DNA of 64,000 nt. It comes from Massilia rubra (lineage in GTDB: Bacteria > Pseudomonadota > Gammaproteobacteria > Burkholderiales > Burkholderiaceae_D). Below, one piece after another: positions 18,414-26,466 of this stretch. The notes beneath the pieces were generated by a model. That model was given only the letters and a program-made list of their open reading frames with translations. It did not search any database and was not told where the DNA came from. The first letter of the stretch is position 1. The number at the start of each line of letters is the position of its first letter. The translations under genes and the position numbers were made by a program. Where the stretch lies: NCBI RefSeq assembly GCF_011682065.1, contig NZ_VUYU01000011.1, positions 124,001-188,000 on the forward strand. The letters run 5' to 3'.

Positions 18414-19079
18414 TTGCCCAAGATTATTTTCGATCCAGAAAAATTACCTGTTGAAGCCCTCGGTGGCGAAGCGGCGCTCGACCCCGAGCGCCTCACGCCG
18501 GCGTGGCTGCGCCAGCGCTTCGCCAGTCCGCCCGACTGGCAACCTGAGCCGCCGGGCGAATCCTGGGGCGGGCGCAAGGAATTGATGCCGGCCTCGGTGC
18601 TGCTGCCGCTGGTGCAGCGCCCCGCCGGGCTGAGCATGTTGCTGACCGTGCGCACCGCGCATCTGTCGGCGCACGCGGGCCAGATCAGCTTTCCGGGCGG
18701 ACGCGCCGAAAGTTATGATGCCTCGGCCATCGCCACGGCGCTGCGCGAGAGCGAGGAAGAAATCGGCCTGCAACGCCGCCTTGTGGAGGTGATCGGCACC
18801 TTGCCCGACTATATTACCGGCACCGGTTACCGGGTCACGCCCGTGGTGGGCCTGATCGCGCCGCCATTCGAGCTGGCCGCCGACGCCAACGAAGTGGCTG
18901 AAATCTTCGAAGTGCCCTTGCACTTCCTGATGGACGGCATGAACCACCAGCGCCTCTCGCTGGAACTGCCGGAAGGGGCGGGACAGCGCAGCTTCTACGC
19001 CATGCCGTATGATCGCTTCTTTATCTGGGGCGCCACCGCCGGCATGCTGCGCAATCTGTTTCACTTCCTGCGTGCCTGA
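18414..19079 (+). CDS. CoA pyrophosphatase-like Nudix hydrolase
   Basis: The start is TTG at 18414 with AAGGA eight bases upstream; the protein has 221 residues. A UPF0035/CoA-pyrophosphatase-type segment (LLTVRTAHLSAHAGQISFPG) runs directly into the Nudix box GGRAESYDASAIATALRESE with EEIGL. The metal-binding Glu residues are intact. This arrangement is that of E. coli NudL (YeaB), proposed to cleave CoA or related dinucleotides. The N-terminal ~55 residues are a less conserved extension. It follows the rplS terminator closely, so it needs its own promoter or read-through. Confidence 0.9.
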   Translation: MPKIIFDPEKLPVEALGGEAALDPERLTPAWLRQRFASPPDWQPEPPGESWGGRKELMPASVLLPLVQRPAGLSMLLTVRTAHLSAHAGQISFPGGRAESYDASAIATALRESEEEIGLQRRLVEVIGTLPDYITGTGYRVTPVVGLIAPPFELAADANEVAEIFEVPLHFLMDGMNHQRLSLELPEGAGQRSFYAMPYDRFFIWGATAGMLRNLFHFLRA

Positions 19080-19121
19080 ACGGAGCAAGGCTTTTATGCT
19101 CACTTCTCGCCAAAAAATGTA

Positions 19122-19153
19122 GAGCCGTCATTCCCGCGCAGGAATGACGGCTC
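19122..19153. terminator. Hairpin after the Nudix gene
   Basis: There is a perfect 13-bp stem, GAGCCGTCATTCC (19122-19134) with GGAATGACGGCTC (19141-19153), around a six-base loop. It lacks a T run, so it is either a weak terminator or a short REP-type palindrome; its inner sequence resembles the other REP arms. Confidence 0.5.
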
Positions 19154-19304
19154 CGAATTTAGCGCTACTGCGTGGGTCTGGGAGCAATCCCCTGGCCGGC
19201 TCGCAGCGCCAATATGTTTGATTCCATCGGTGCTCTGCGCTATCGTAGCGGGCATTGATGAATTGCTCTGCTGCTTCATTTCAAAAAGTACAAAAGGACC
19301 GTCG

Positions 19305-20282
19305 ATGACATTTCTCTCCATTCTCTGCGCGCTGCTGATCGAACAGCTCAAGCCGCTGCGGGCAGACAATCTGATTTATGCGGAGATCAAGAGTTTTGCG
19401 ATGCGCATGGAGGGCTGGTTCAACGCGGGCGACGCCAGCAATGGACGCATGGGCTGGGTGCTGGTCATCCTGCTGCTAGTCGGCCCGACCGCCCTGATTT
19501 CCTGGCTGCTGTACAACTACCAGCTGGTGTTCATCGCGTTTGCGTGGAATGTGCTGATTGTGTACCTGACCCTGGGTTTCCGTCATTACAGCCATTATTT
19601 CAGTTCAATCCAGGCAGCGCTGAGCGGCGGCGACGAGGCCGGCGCGCGGGCGCTGCTGGCGGAGTGGGCGCGCATCGACACGGTCGGCATGGAAGCGTCG
19701 GAAGTGGCCCGCATCGCGGTCGAAAAGTCGCTGCTGACCACGCACCGCAATGTGTTCGGGGTGTTTTTCTGGTTCTTGATCCTGGGGCCGGCCGGTGCGG
19801 TGATGTACCGCGTGTCGGAATACCTGGCGCGCGCGTGGAACGAACCGGATCACATGCGCAATGAAGCGTTCGGCCAGTTCGCCGCGCGCGCGTTTTACTG
19901 GATCGACTGGCTGCCGGTGCGCTTGACGGCGGTCGCGTTCGCGGTGGTGGGCAATTTTGAAGATGCCATTTATGCATGGCGCAATTTCGCGCATCGCTGG
20001 AGCGACGAAGCGCGCGGGATTATCTTGTCGGCCGGCGGCGGCGCCATGGGCGTGCGCCTGGGCACGCCGAACGAGAATGCCTCCAAGGTCTTGCCGCCGG
20101 ATGCGGCGACCGTGGACAGCACCTATAGCGAGGTGGAAGTGATGCCGGGGGAAGAGCCGAACGCGCGTGCGCTGCAAAGCACGGTCGGATTGGTGTGGCG
20201 GGCGTTGCTTTTATGGATGCTGCTGCTGTTGCTGTTGTCGGGTGCGGTTGGTTTGGCTAATATTGGGCAAGTGGCGACGTAA
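19305..20282 (+). CDS. CobD/CbiB family membrane protein
   Basis: The start at 19305 has AAAGGA upstream; the protein has 325 residues. The CobD/CbiB-like pattern is visible: N-terminal LSILCALLIEQLKPLRADN, a membrane helix, LGFRHYSHYFSSIQAAL, the segment ASEVARIAVEKSLLTTHRNVFGVFFWFLILGPAGAVMYR, and WIDWLPVRLTAVAFAVVGNFEDA. CbiB joins aminopropanol to cobyric acid, but no cobalamin genes are near. Betaproteobacteria commonly have this stand-alone paralog, whose role is unproven. Four or more membrane segments place it in the inner membrane. Confidence 0.85.
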   Translation: MTFLSILCALLIEQLKPLRADNLIYAEIKSFAMRMEGWFNAGDASNGRMGWVLVILLLVGPTALISWLLYNYQLVFIAFAWNVLIVYLTLGFRHYSHYFSSIQAALSGGDEAGARALLAEWARIDTVGMEASEVARIAVEKSLLTTHRNVFGVFFWFLILGPAGAVMYRVSEYLARAWNEPDHMRNEAFGQFAARAFYWIDWLPVRLTAVAFAVVGNFEDAIYAWRNFAHRWSDEARGIILSAGGGAMGVRLGTPNENASKVLPPDAATVDSTYSEVEVMPGEEPNARALQSTVGLVWRALLLWMLLLLLLSGAVGLANIGQVAT

Positions 20283-20310
20283 GTGGTGGCCTGTCGGCCC
20301 TCCGATCCGT

Positions 20311-20399
20311 CGTCGTTCCCGCGCAGGCGGGAACCCAATGTCGTGCTGACGCCAACAGGGGATCAACCAACTTGGGTTCCCGCCTGCGCGGGAACGACG
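20311..20399. repeat. REP-like inverted repeat after the CobD-like gene
   Basis: Two perfect 28-base arms (20311-20338 and 20372-20399) have the core CGTCGTTCCCGCGCAGGCGG. The loop contains GTGCTG and GGATCA, as in the repeat at 12692-12809. Confidence 0.88.
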
Positions 20400-20574
20400 T
20401 GGTGATGGTGGGGGGGCGACATTGGAGGGCGCCTCCCGCATCCAGGCTGCATCATTCTGCAAGTTCAACTCTTCTATAAGATATAATACTCGCGTTGCAC
20501 AGCAGCACCTGATTCACTGGCCCGGCGCTTGCGCCTTCGTCTCCACGCATCTTCTTGTTCCCACGACCCGCCCT

Positions 20575-20919
20575 ATGGCCGAGTTATCCGAAAGCAAGAA
20601 AAAACTCGCCGACGAGTTTTTCATTCTTGGCCTCACCAGCGATGGCAGGCAGTTCCGCCCCAGCGACTGGGCCGAGCGGCTGTGCGGCGTCATGTCCTGC
20701 TTTCGCCCGGAAGGCTCGGGCGGCCGCAATGCCCACCTCCAGTTCTCGCCCTACGTACGCCCGACCATGCTCGACGGCGTCAAGGCCGTGGTGGTCAACA
20801 ACGACCTCCAGAAACTCGAACCGCTGGCCTACCACTTCGTCCTCAATTTCGCCAAGGACAATGATCTCCAGATCATCGACGCCTGTATCCTGCCCGAACC
20901 GGGCGAGCTTAAAATCTGA
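20575..20919 (+). CDS. DUF3579 domain-containing protein
   Basis: The protein has 114 residues from MAELSESKKKLADEFFILGL. The DUF3579 pattern is clear: TSDGRQFRPSDWAERLCGVM, then FRPEGSGG, FSPYVRPTMLDGVKAVVVN and LAYHFVLNFAKDNDLQIIDA. This small family is largely restricted to betaproteobacteria and has no known function. A TATAAT box at 20482-20487 lies 88 bases upstream and is a plausible promoter. There is no signal peptide. Confidence 0.88.
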   Translation: MAELSESKKKLADEFFILGLTSDGRQFRPSDWAERLCGVMSCFRPEGSGGRNAHLQFSPYVRPTMLDGVKAVVVNNDLQKLEPLAYHFVLNFAKDNDLQIIDACILPEPGELKI

Positions 20920-21043
20920 AAAGCATCACCGGTGTTTTGAGCAAGATCAAACCGGCAATAGAAAGAGCGCGTTAGTTTAAGTCTTTTGCGCGCCCATCTG
21001 TGCGCGCGCAAGTCACGAGCGCCGAGCCGCTCAGGAGAACATC

Positions 21044-21493
21044 ATGCGCATAGGCGAAATCTGCACTGTTCAAACCAGTTACTGCAAGGGCGACGACACG
21101 GTCCAGGCCGCAGCCTTGTTGATGCGCAAGCATCACGTTGGCGACCTTGTTGTCATTGATCAAATCAACGACGAACGCATTCCGGTCGGCATCCTTACCG
21201 ACCGCGACATCGTGGTGTCCGTCATCGCGCTCGGGCTCGATCCGGCCAGCCTGCTGGTGGGCGACATCATGAGCGCCGACCTCCTGACCGCGTCGGAAGA
21301 CGACGACGTCTACGAAACGATCGAACGGATGCGTTTTCGCGGCATCCGGCGCGTCCCCGTGGTCAACAACGCCGGCGGCCTGACCGGCATTGTCAGCGTC
21401 GACGACCTGCTCGAATTCCTGGCCGAGGAAATGGGCGAACTGTCGCGTATCTGCTCGCACCAGCAAAGCCACGAGAAACGCGCGCGCCAGTAG
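21044..21493 (+). CDS. CBS-domain protein
   Basis: The 149-residue protein is made of two CBS domains only: VQAAALLMRKHHVGDLVVID...VGILTDRDIV, and VYETIERMRFRGIRRVPVVN followed by LTGIVSVDDLLEFLAEEM. CBS pairs bind adenine nucleotides and act as energy or redox sensors. No catalytic domain is attached, so the partner is unknown. The start has AGGAG seven bases upstream. Confidence 0.92.
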   Translation: MRIGEICTVQTSYCKGDDTVQAAALLMRKHHVGDLVVIDQINDERIPVGILTDRDIVVSVIALGLDPASLLVGDIMSADLLTASEDDDVYETIERMRFRGIRRVPVVNNAGGLTGIVSVDDLLEFLAEEMGELSRICSHQQSHEKRARQ

Positions 21494-21575
21494 CCCGGCT
21501 GCGCGATTGGCGGCCTCTGGTATGATGGCTCGCGCCGGGGACGGCAAACCGTGTCCACTCTATCAAAAAGACCTC

Positions 21576-24281
21576 ATGACTCACATTCGCTGGATCTGCG
21601 CTGCCGCTTACCTCGTTACGGGCGCCGCGCTCGCCCTGCCGTTGCCGAAAGGCGTGGTGCAGGGCCCTTCCGTCGAAGGCATCACCGAGTATCGCCTGCC
21701 GAACGGCCTGAAGGTGCTGCTGTTCCCCGACTCGTCCAAGCCGACCGTCACCGTCAACGTGACTTACCTGGTCGGCTCGCGCCACGAGAATTACGGCGAA
21801 ACCGGCATGGCCCACCTGCTCGAACACCTGATGTTCAAGGGCGCGCCCAACAACCGCAATATCGCGCAGCAGTTCTCGCAGCGCGGCATGCAGTTCAACG
21901 GCACCACGGCGCTCGACCGCACCAATTACTACGAAGTGTTCCAGGCCGGCGACGACAACCTGAAATGGGCGTTGCAGATGGAAGCGGACCGCATGGTCCA
22001 TTCCTACATCGCCAAAAAAGACCTCGACTCCGAAATGACGGTGGTGCGCAACGAGTACGAAAGCGGCGAAAATTCGCCCGCCGAAGTGCTGATGAAGCGC
22101 ATGCAGAGCCTCGGCTACGACTGGCACAGCTACGGCCGTTCGACCATCGGCAACCGCAGCGACATCGAGAACGTCAAAATCGAAAACCTGCAAGCGTTCT
22201 ACCGCACCTGGTACCAGCCCGATAACGCGGTGCTGCTGGTGGCCGGCAAATTCGATCCGGCCCGCGCGCTGGGCTGGATCAGCAAGAGCTTCGGCGCCAT
22301 CCCCAGGCCGAAGCGCGCCTTGCCGCAGTTCTGGACGGTGGAGCCGACCCAGGACGGCGAGCGCAGTTTTACCGTGCGCCGCCAGGGCGACGTGCAGATG
22401 ATCGCGGTCGGCTACAAGGTGCCGGCGGCCCTGCATGACGACAGCGACGCCCTCAGTTTCGCCTCCGAAGTGCTGGGTGCGGCGAGCACCGGGCGCCTGC
22501 ACAAGCTGCTGGTCGAGCCCGGCAAGGCCAGCGACGTCTTCGCCTACGCCGAAACCGGCTACGCGCCCGGCATGCTGTACTTCGGCGCCGTGGTGAAGAA
22601 GGGCGACCCGATCGAGCCGGTACGCGAGGCCCTCACGGCCGCCGTCGAAGATTTCGTCAAGACCCCGCCCAGCGAAGCGGAGATCGAGCGGGTGCGGCGT
22701 AACTACACCAACAGCATCGAGAAAAGCCTGAACGACCCGCAGCAGGTCGGGGTGGCCTTGTCCGAAGTGATCGCGCTGGGCGACTGGCGCCTGTTCTTCG
22801 TCGGGCGCGAACGCATCGCCAGCATGACCCCGGCCGAAGTGGCCGAAGCGGCGGGGCGCTACCTGCGCCGCGACAACCGCGTCACCGGTCACTTTTTGCC
22901 GGACGACGCCCCGCGCCGCGCCGAGATTCCCCCTGCGCCCACCCTGGCCAGCGTGATGAAAGACTTCAAGCCGAAAGAAGCGAGCCAGAAGTCGGAAGAC
23001 TTCGACCCGAGCCAGGCCAACATCATGAAGCGCACCACCCTGGCCACCGTGGGTGGCGTGAAACTGGCGCTGCTGCCCAAGAAGAACCGCGGCGAAGCGG
23101 TGTCGGTCGACCTGAACCTGCACTGGGGCGACGAGAAAACCCTGTTCGGCAAAGGCGTGCTGCCGGCCATGACCGGCGCCATGCTCACGCGCGGCACCAC
23201 CAAATACACGCGCGAGCAGTTGTCGGACGCCTTCGATAAACTCAAGATCAGCGGTGGCCTGATGGAGTTCGAAACCACGCGCACCCACTTGAACGAGGCG
23301 CTGCGCCTGATGGCGCACGTGCTCAAGGAGCCAACCTTTCCGGAAGCCGAATTCGAGCAGCTGCGCCAGCAATGGCTGGTCAGCCTGGAGTCGGGCCGCA
23401 GCGAGCCGCAATCGGTGGCCGCGCGCACGCTCTCCGAACACTTCGACCATTATCCGAAGGGTGACGTGCGCGCCACCCGCACGCTCGACGAGCAGATCGC
23501 CGATGTCAAGGCGGTGCGCCGGGACGATGTGAAGGCTTACTACCGCGATTTCTACGGCGCCTCGCATGGCGAACTGGCGATCGTGGGCGACTTCGACGCC
23601 GCGCCGGTCGCGCCGCTGGTCGAGGAATTGTTCGGCAAGTGGCAGAGCCGCGCCGGCTACGCGCCGGTGCTGCGCACCAACGCCCCGGTCGCGCCCCTGA
23701 AAAAAACCGTCAACCTCGCGGACAAGGAAAACGGCGTCGTCATGGCGCGCCTGAACCTGGACCTGCAGGTCGACGATCCGGCGTATCCGGCGCTGATGCT
23801 GGCCAATTACATTTTCGGCGACGGCGGCCTGGAATCGCGCCTGATGAACCGCATCCGCCAGAAAGACGGCTTGTCCTACGGCGGCGGCTCGCAACTGGGC
23901 GCGGGCGACCTTGACCGTGCCGGCGGCCTGACCATGAGCGCCATCGCCGCGCCGCAGAACCTGGCCAAGCTCGATGTGGCGATGCGCGAAGAATTGGCGC
24001 GCGCGGTCACCAAGGGGTTTACCGCCGGCGAACTGGCGGCGGCCAAATCGGGCCTGCTGCAACAGCGCGCGCAAAACCGCGCCGAAGACAGCGTGCTGGC
24101 GAGCGGCTGGACCTCGCTCCTGTACCTCGGCAAAACATTCGAATGGAGCGAGCGCTTCGAGCAAAAGCTCGCCGCCGTGTCGCTGGAACAACTAAACGCC
24201 GCCTTCCTCAAGGCCATCGACCCGGCCGCGCTGAGCGTCGTCATAGCGGGTGACCAGGAAAAAGCCAAGCCCAAGAAGTAA
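21576..24281 (+). CDS. M16 family metallopeptidase (pitrilysin-like), secreted
   Basis: The protein has 901 residues starting at MTHIRWICAAAYLVTG, which with the next ~10 residues is a signal peptide ending near LALP. The first M16 domain holds the inverted zinc motif HLLEH (His80, Glu83, His84) in GMAHLLEHLMFKG, with the downstream VVRNEYESGENSP segment carrying the third ligand Glu. The second, catalytically silent M16 repeat begins around residue 490 and ends with the RIRQKDGLSYGGGSQ and SALSVVIAGD-type segments. It would degrade peptides in the periplasm. Full length and intact. Confidence 0.93.
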   Translation: MTHIRWICAAAYLVTGAALALPLPKGVVQGPSVEGITEYRLPNGLKVLLFPDSSKPTVTVNVTYLVGSRHENYGETGMAHLLEHLMFKGAPNNRNIAQQFSQRGMQFNGTTALDRTNYYEVFQAGDDNLKWALQMEADRMVHSYIAKKDLDSEMTVVRNEYESGENSPAEVLMKRMQSLGYDWHSYGRSTIGNRSDIENVKIENLQAFYRTWYQPDNAVLLVAGKFDPARALGWISKSFGAIPRPKRALPQFWTVEPTQDGERSFTVRRQGDVQMIAVGYKVPAALHDDSDALSFASEVLGAASTGRLHKLLVEPGKASDVFAYAETGYAPGMLYFGAVVKKGDPIEPVREALTAAVEDFVKTPPSEAEIERVRRNYTNSIEKSLNDPQQVGVALSEVIALGDWRLFFVGRERIASMTPAEVAEAAGRYLRRDNRVTGHFLPDDAPRRAEIPPAPTLASVMKDFKPKEASQKSEDFDPSQANIMKRTTLATVGGVKLALLPKKNRGEAVSVDLNLHWGDEKTLFGKGVLPAMTGAMLTRGTTKYTREQLSDAFDKLKISGGLMEFETTRTHLNEALRLMAHVLKEPTFPEAEFEQLRQQWLVSLESGRSEPQSVAARTLSEHFDHYPKGDVRATRTLDEQIADVKAVRRDDVKAYYRDFYGASHGELAIVGDFDAAPVAPLVEELFGKWQSRAGYAPVLRTNAPVAPLKKTVNLADKENGVVMARLNLDLQVDDPAYPALMLANYIFGDGGLESRLMNRIRQKDGLSYGGGSQLGAGDLDRAGGLTMSAIAAPQNLAKLDVAMREELARAVTKGFTAGELAAAKSGLLQQRAQNRAEDSVLASGWTSLLYLGKTFEWSERFEQKLAAVSLEQLNAAFLKAIDPAALSVVIAGDQEKAKPKK

Positions 24282-24380
24282 GGAGAACAATACTTGCTGG
24301 CGGGATAGCAACGTTTACGGTATTCTGTTGCTTGGAGGAAGTATTTGCTTCTTCTGTAGAACATACGGAGATGTTGCATC

Positions 24381-25160
24381 ATGGCCAGGGAGAAGCAGAA
24401 GGAGTCCTCGTTCGAGGGTAAGGTTGTTCTCGTGACGGGCGCGGCGGGCGGTATCGGACGCGCCGCTGCGGTCGCATTCGGGCGCGCGGGTGCGTGCGTG
24501 GTGGTGGCCGATACGTCGGTCGACGGCGGGCATGCGACGGCGGCGATGATCGTCGAACATGGCGGCAAGGCGCTGTTCGTGCAGTGTAACGTGACGCGCG
24601 CGTCGGAAGTCGAGGCGCTGATCGACAAGACGGTGGCCTATTACGGCAAGCTCGATTGCGCGTTCAACAATGCGGGGATCGAAGAAGAGCATTTGCCGCT
24701 GGCGGACGCCGACGAAGCGCTGTTCGACCGCATCATGAACGTCAACGTCAAAGGCACCTGGCTGTGCATGAAGTACGAAATCCGCCAGATGCTCAAGCAG
24801 GGTGGCGGGACGATCGTCAACACCGCCTCGGTGGCCGGCCTGGTCGGCGCGCCGACGCAGTCGATTTACGCGGCCAGCAAGCACGCGGTGGTGGGCATGA
24901 CCAAGACCGCGGCGGCCGAGTATGCGCGCGAGGGGATTCGTATTAATAGTGTGTGCCCTGGCGTGGTCAATACGCCGATGATGGGCCGCGCACTGGAACG
25001 CGAACCGCTGCGCGAGAAAAAGCTGCGCAATGTGCATCCGATGGGCCGCTTCGCCGAGCCGGTCGAGATTGCCAATGCGGCGATGTGGCTGTGTTCCGAA
25101 CAGAGTTCGTTCGTGACCGGGCATCAGTTGGCGGTCGATGGCGGCTTGACGGCGATTTAA
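24381..25160 (+). CDS. SDR family NAD(P)-dependent oxidoreductase
   Basis: This classical short-chain dehydrogenase has 259 residues. The nucleotide-binding motif is TGAAGGIG (about residues 19-26), NNAG follows near residue 95, and the catalytic Ser and YxxxK are in TASVAGLVG and IYAASKHAVVG. The PG motif and the C-terminal SSFVTGHQLAVDGGLTAI are intact. The substrate is unknown. It follows the M16 gene by 100 bases with its own AT-rich upstream region and is followed by a REP-like repeat. Confidence 0.92.
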   Translation: MAREKQKESSFEGKVVLVTGAAGGIGRAAAVAFGRAGACVVVADTSVDGGHATAAMIVEHGGKALFVQCNVTRASEVEALIDKTVAYYGKLDCAFNNAGIEEEHLPLADADEALFDRIMNVNVKGTWLCMKYEIRQMLKQGGGTIVNTASVAGLVGAPTQSIYAASKHAVVGMTKTAAAEYAREGIRINSVCPGVVNTPMMGRALEREPLREKKLRNVHPMGRFAEPVEIANAAMWLCSEQSSFVTGHQLAVDGGLTAI

Positions 25161-25217
25161 CTAACGGCGCATGGCCCGACTGCTATCTCGTCGTCTCCGG
25201 CATTGCCGAAACCGACT

Positions 25218-25298
25218 TCCCGCGAAGGCGGGAACCCAAGTTTGTGGAGCCGCCAACTGTGCAGCACACTTGGGCTCCCGCCTTCGCGGGAGCGACGG
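25218..25298. repeat. REP-like inverted repeat after the SDR gene
   Basis: Arms TCCCGCGAAGGCGGGAACCC (25218-25237, continuing AAG) and their near-perfect reverse complement at 25269-25291 flank a 28-base loop. It is a fourth member of the family at 8.2, 12.7 and 20.3 kb. Confidence 0.82.
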
Positions 25299-25356
25299 TG
25301 GTACAGGCCGGAATGACATGAATTGGATGAGTGACCTTGGGCCGATATAAACGCAG

Positions 25357-26097
25357 CTAGGCCGTACTCAACTCCGCCACGAAATCATACATATCCCCCC
25401 TGAAGTACGAGCGGCAAAACTCGACCGCCCGGCCGTCCCGCAAGAACGCCAGCCGTTCCACGCACAATCCCGCATCGCCTTCCTTCGACTGCAGCAGCTT
25501 GGCCTGTTCCGCGTTGAGCAGCAGCGCCGATAAGCGTTGCAGCGCGCGCGTGGGCCGGTTGCCGGCCGCTTCCAGCGCCTCGTACATCGACACGCCCACC
25601 ACATCGAGCGAGGGCAGGCAGGACGCCACGATGGTCGCGTACTCCAGGCACATCGGCAGTTCGTCCGCGTAGCGGATCCGGTTGAAGCGGTACACCGGCG
25701 CGCCCGGCGACAAGCGCAGGCGCAACGCTTCTTCCGGCGTCACCGTGCCCTCCGAGCGTTTGAGCCACACGCTGCGCGGCGTGCGTCCGCGTGCCCGCAT
25801 ATCCTCCGAAAACGAGGTCAGCTTGGCAAAATTCTTTTCGATCCGCGTATTGATGAAGTTGCCCGAGCCCGGCCGCTTGACCAGCAAGCCCTCGCTCACC
25901 AGCCCGTCAATCGCCTTGCGCACCGTGATGCGCGAGATCGACAGGTCCAGCGCCAGCTGGCGCTCCGCCGGCAAGGCTTCGTCCGGCCCGAACAGGCGCT
26001 GGTCGATCGCTTCGCGCAAGGCGCGCTGTAATTGCTGGTACAGCGGCTGCGAGCTGGTCTGGGCCAGCGTCTGCATGATTTGGGCGAGCGATGTCAT
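25357..26097 (-). CDS. GntR/HutC-family transcriptional regulator
   Basis: This is a 246-residue regulator. The N-terminal winged helix includes LYQQLQRALREAIDQRLFGP, ALPAERQLALDLSISRITVR and LVKRPGSGNFI. The C-terminal UTRA ligand domain runs from about KLTSFSEDMRARGRTP to the end, with VYRFNRIRYADELPMCLEY and EFCRSYFRGDMYDFV. It is clearly related to the GntR inside the GlcNAc operon (shared LTSFSE, IR/VT-ARKAID, RxYF/YEFVAE-type motifs), so an amino-sugar phosphate ligand is likely. Start 26097 fits the homologous N-terminus; an in-frame start at 26154 adds 19 residues. It is divergent from the TonB receptor gene. Confidence 0.9.
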   Translation of the reverse strand: MTSLAQIMQTLAQTSSQPLYQQLQRALREAIDQRLFGPDEALPAERQLALDLSISRITVRKAIDGLVSEGLLVKRPGSGNFINTRIEKNFAKLTSFSEDMRARGRTPRSVWLKRSEGTVTPEEALRLRLSPGAPVYRFNRIRYADELPMCLEYATIVASCLPSLDVVGVSMYEALEAAGNRPTRALQRLSALLLNAEQAKLLQSKEGDAGLCVERLAFLRDGRAVEFCRSYFRGDMYDFVAELSTA

Positions 26098-26192
26098 ACC
26101 AATGGCGCTTTCTTTTGTAAGGATGGGACCACTTTTCCCGGTCAATGGCGTCATTTCGCCACATCATGCAGTTGTCGTATTTGCATATAACG

Positions 26193-26364
26193 ATAATACC
26201 AAAAAAAGACCGGCGCAATACCCCTCCCTCTTGCAACTAGGCCAAATTCCCCGTCAATGACCAGACCACTTACCCAAAATGCCAGTCCACCCGTGTATTA
26301 ACGAAACAACATATGAAAAAAATCACATAACTGGTAGTGTTCTGGTATTAAAGAGGAGTATATT
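26193..26364. promoter_or_regulatory. Candidate GntR operator/promoter region before the TonB receptor
   Basis: This AT-rich gap between the divergent GntR and TonB receptor genes holds ATAATACCAAA (26193-26203) and a tandem CTGGTAGTGTTCTGGTATTA (26331-26350), just before a possible -10 box TATATT (26359-26364). These match the GGTATT/AATACC operator of the GlcNAc operon. The leader from 26365 to 26466 has no other gene that can be supported. Confidence 0.5.
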
Positions 26365-26466
26365 GGCGTTAGATTGGTTTTAGACGTGGTGGTACCCGTA
26401 GCACATAAAAAGTCGTTGTTAAAAATGAACTGGCTTACTCACGGAGCCAACATCAAGGGGGAAGTA

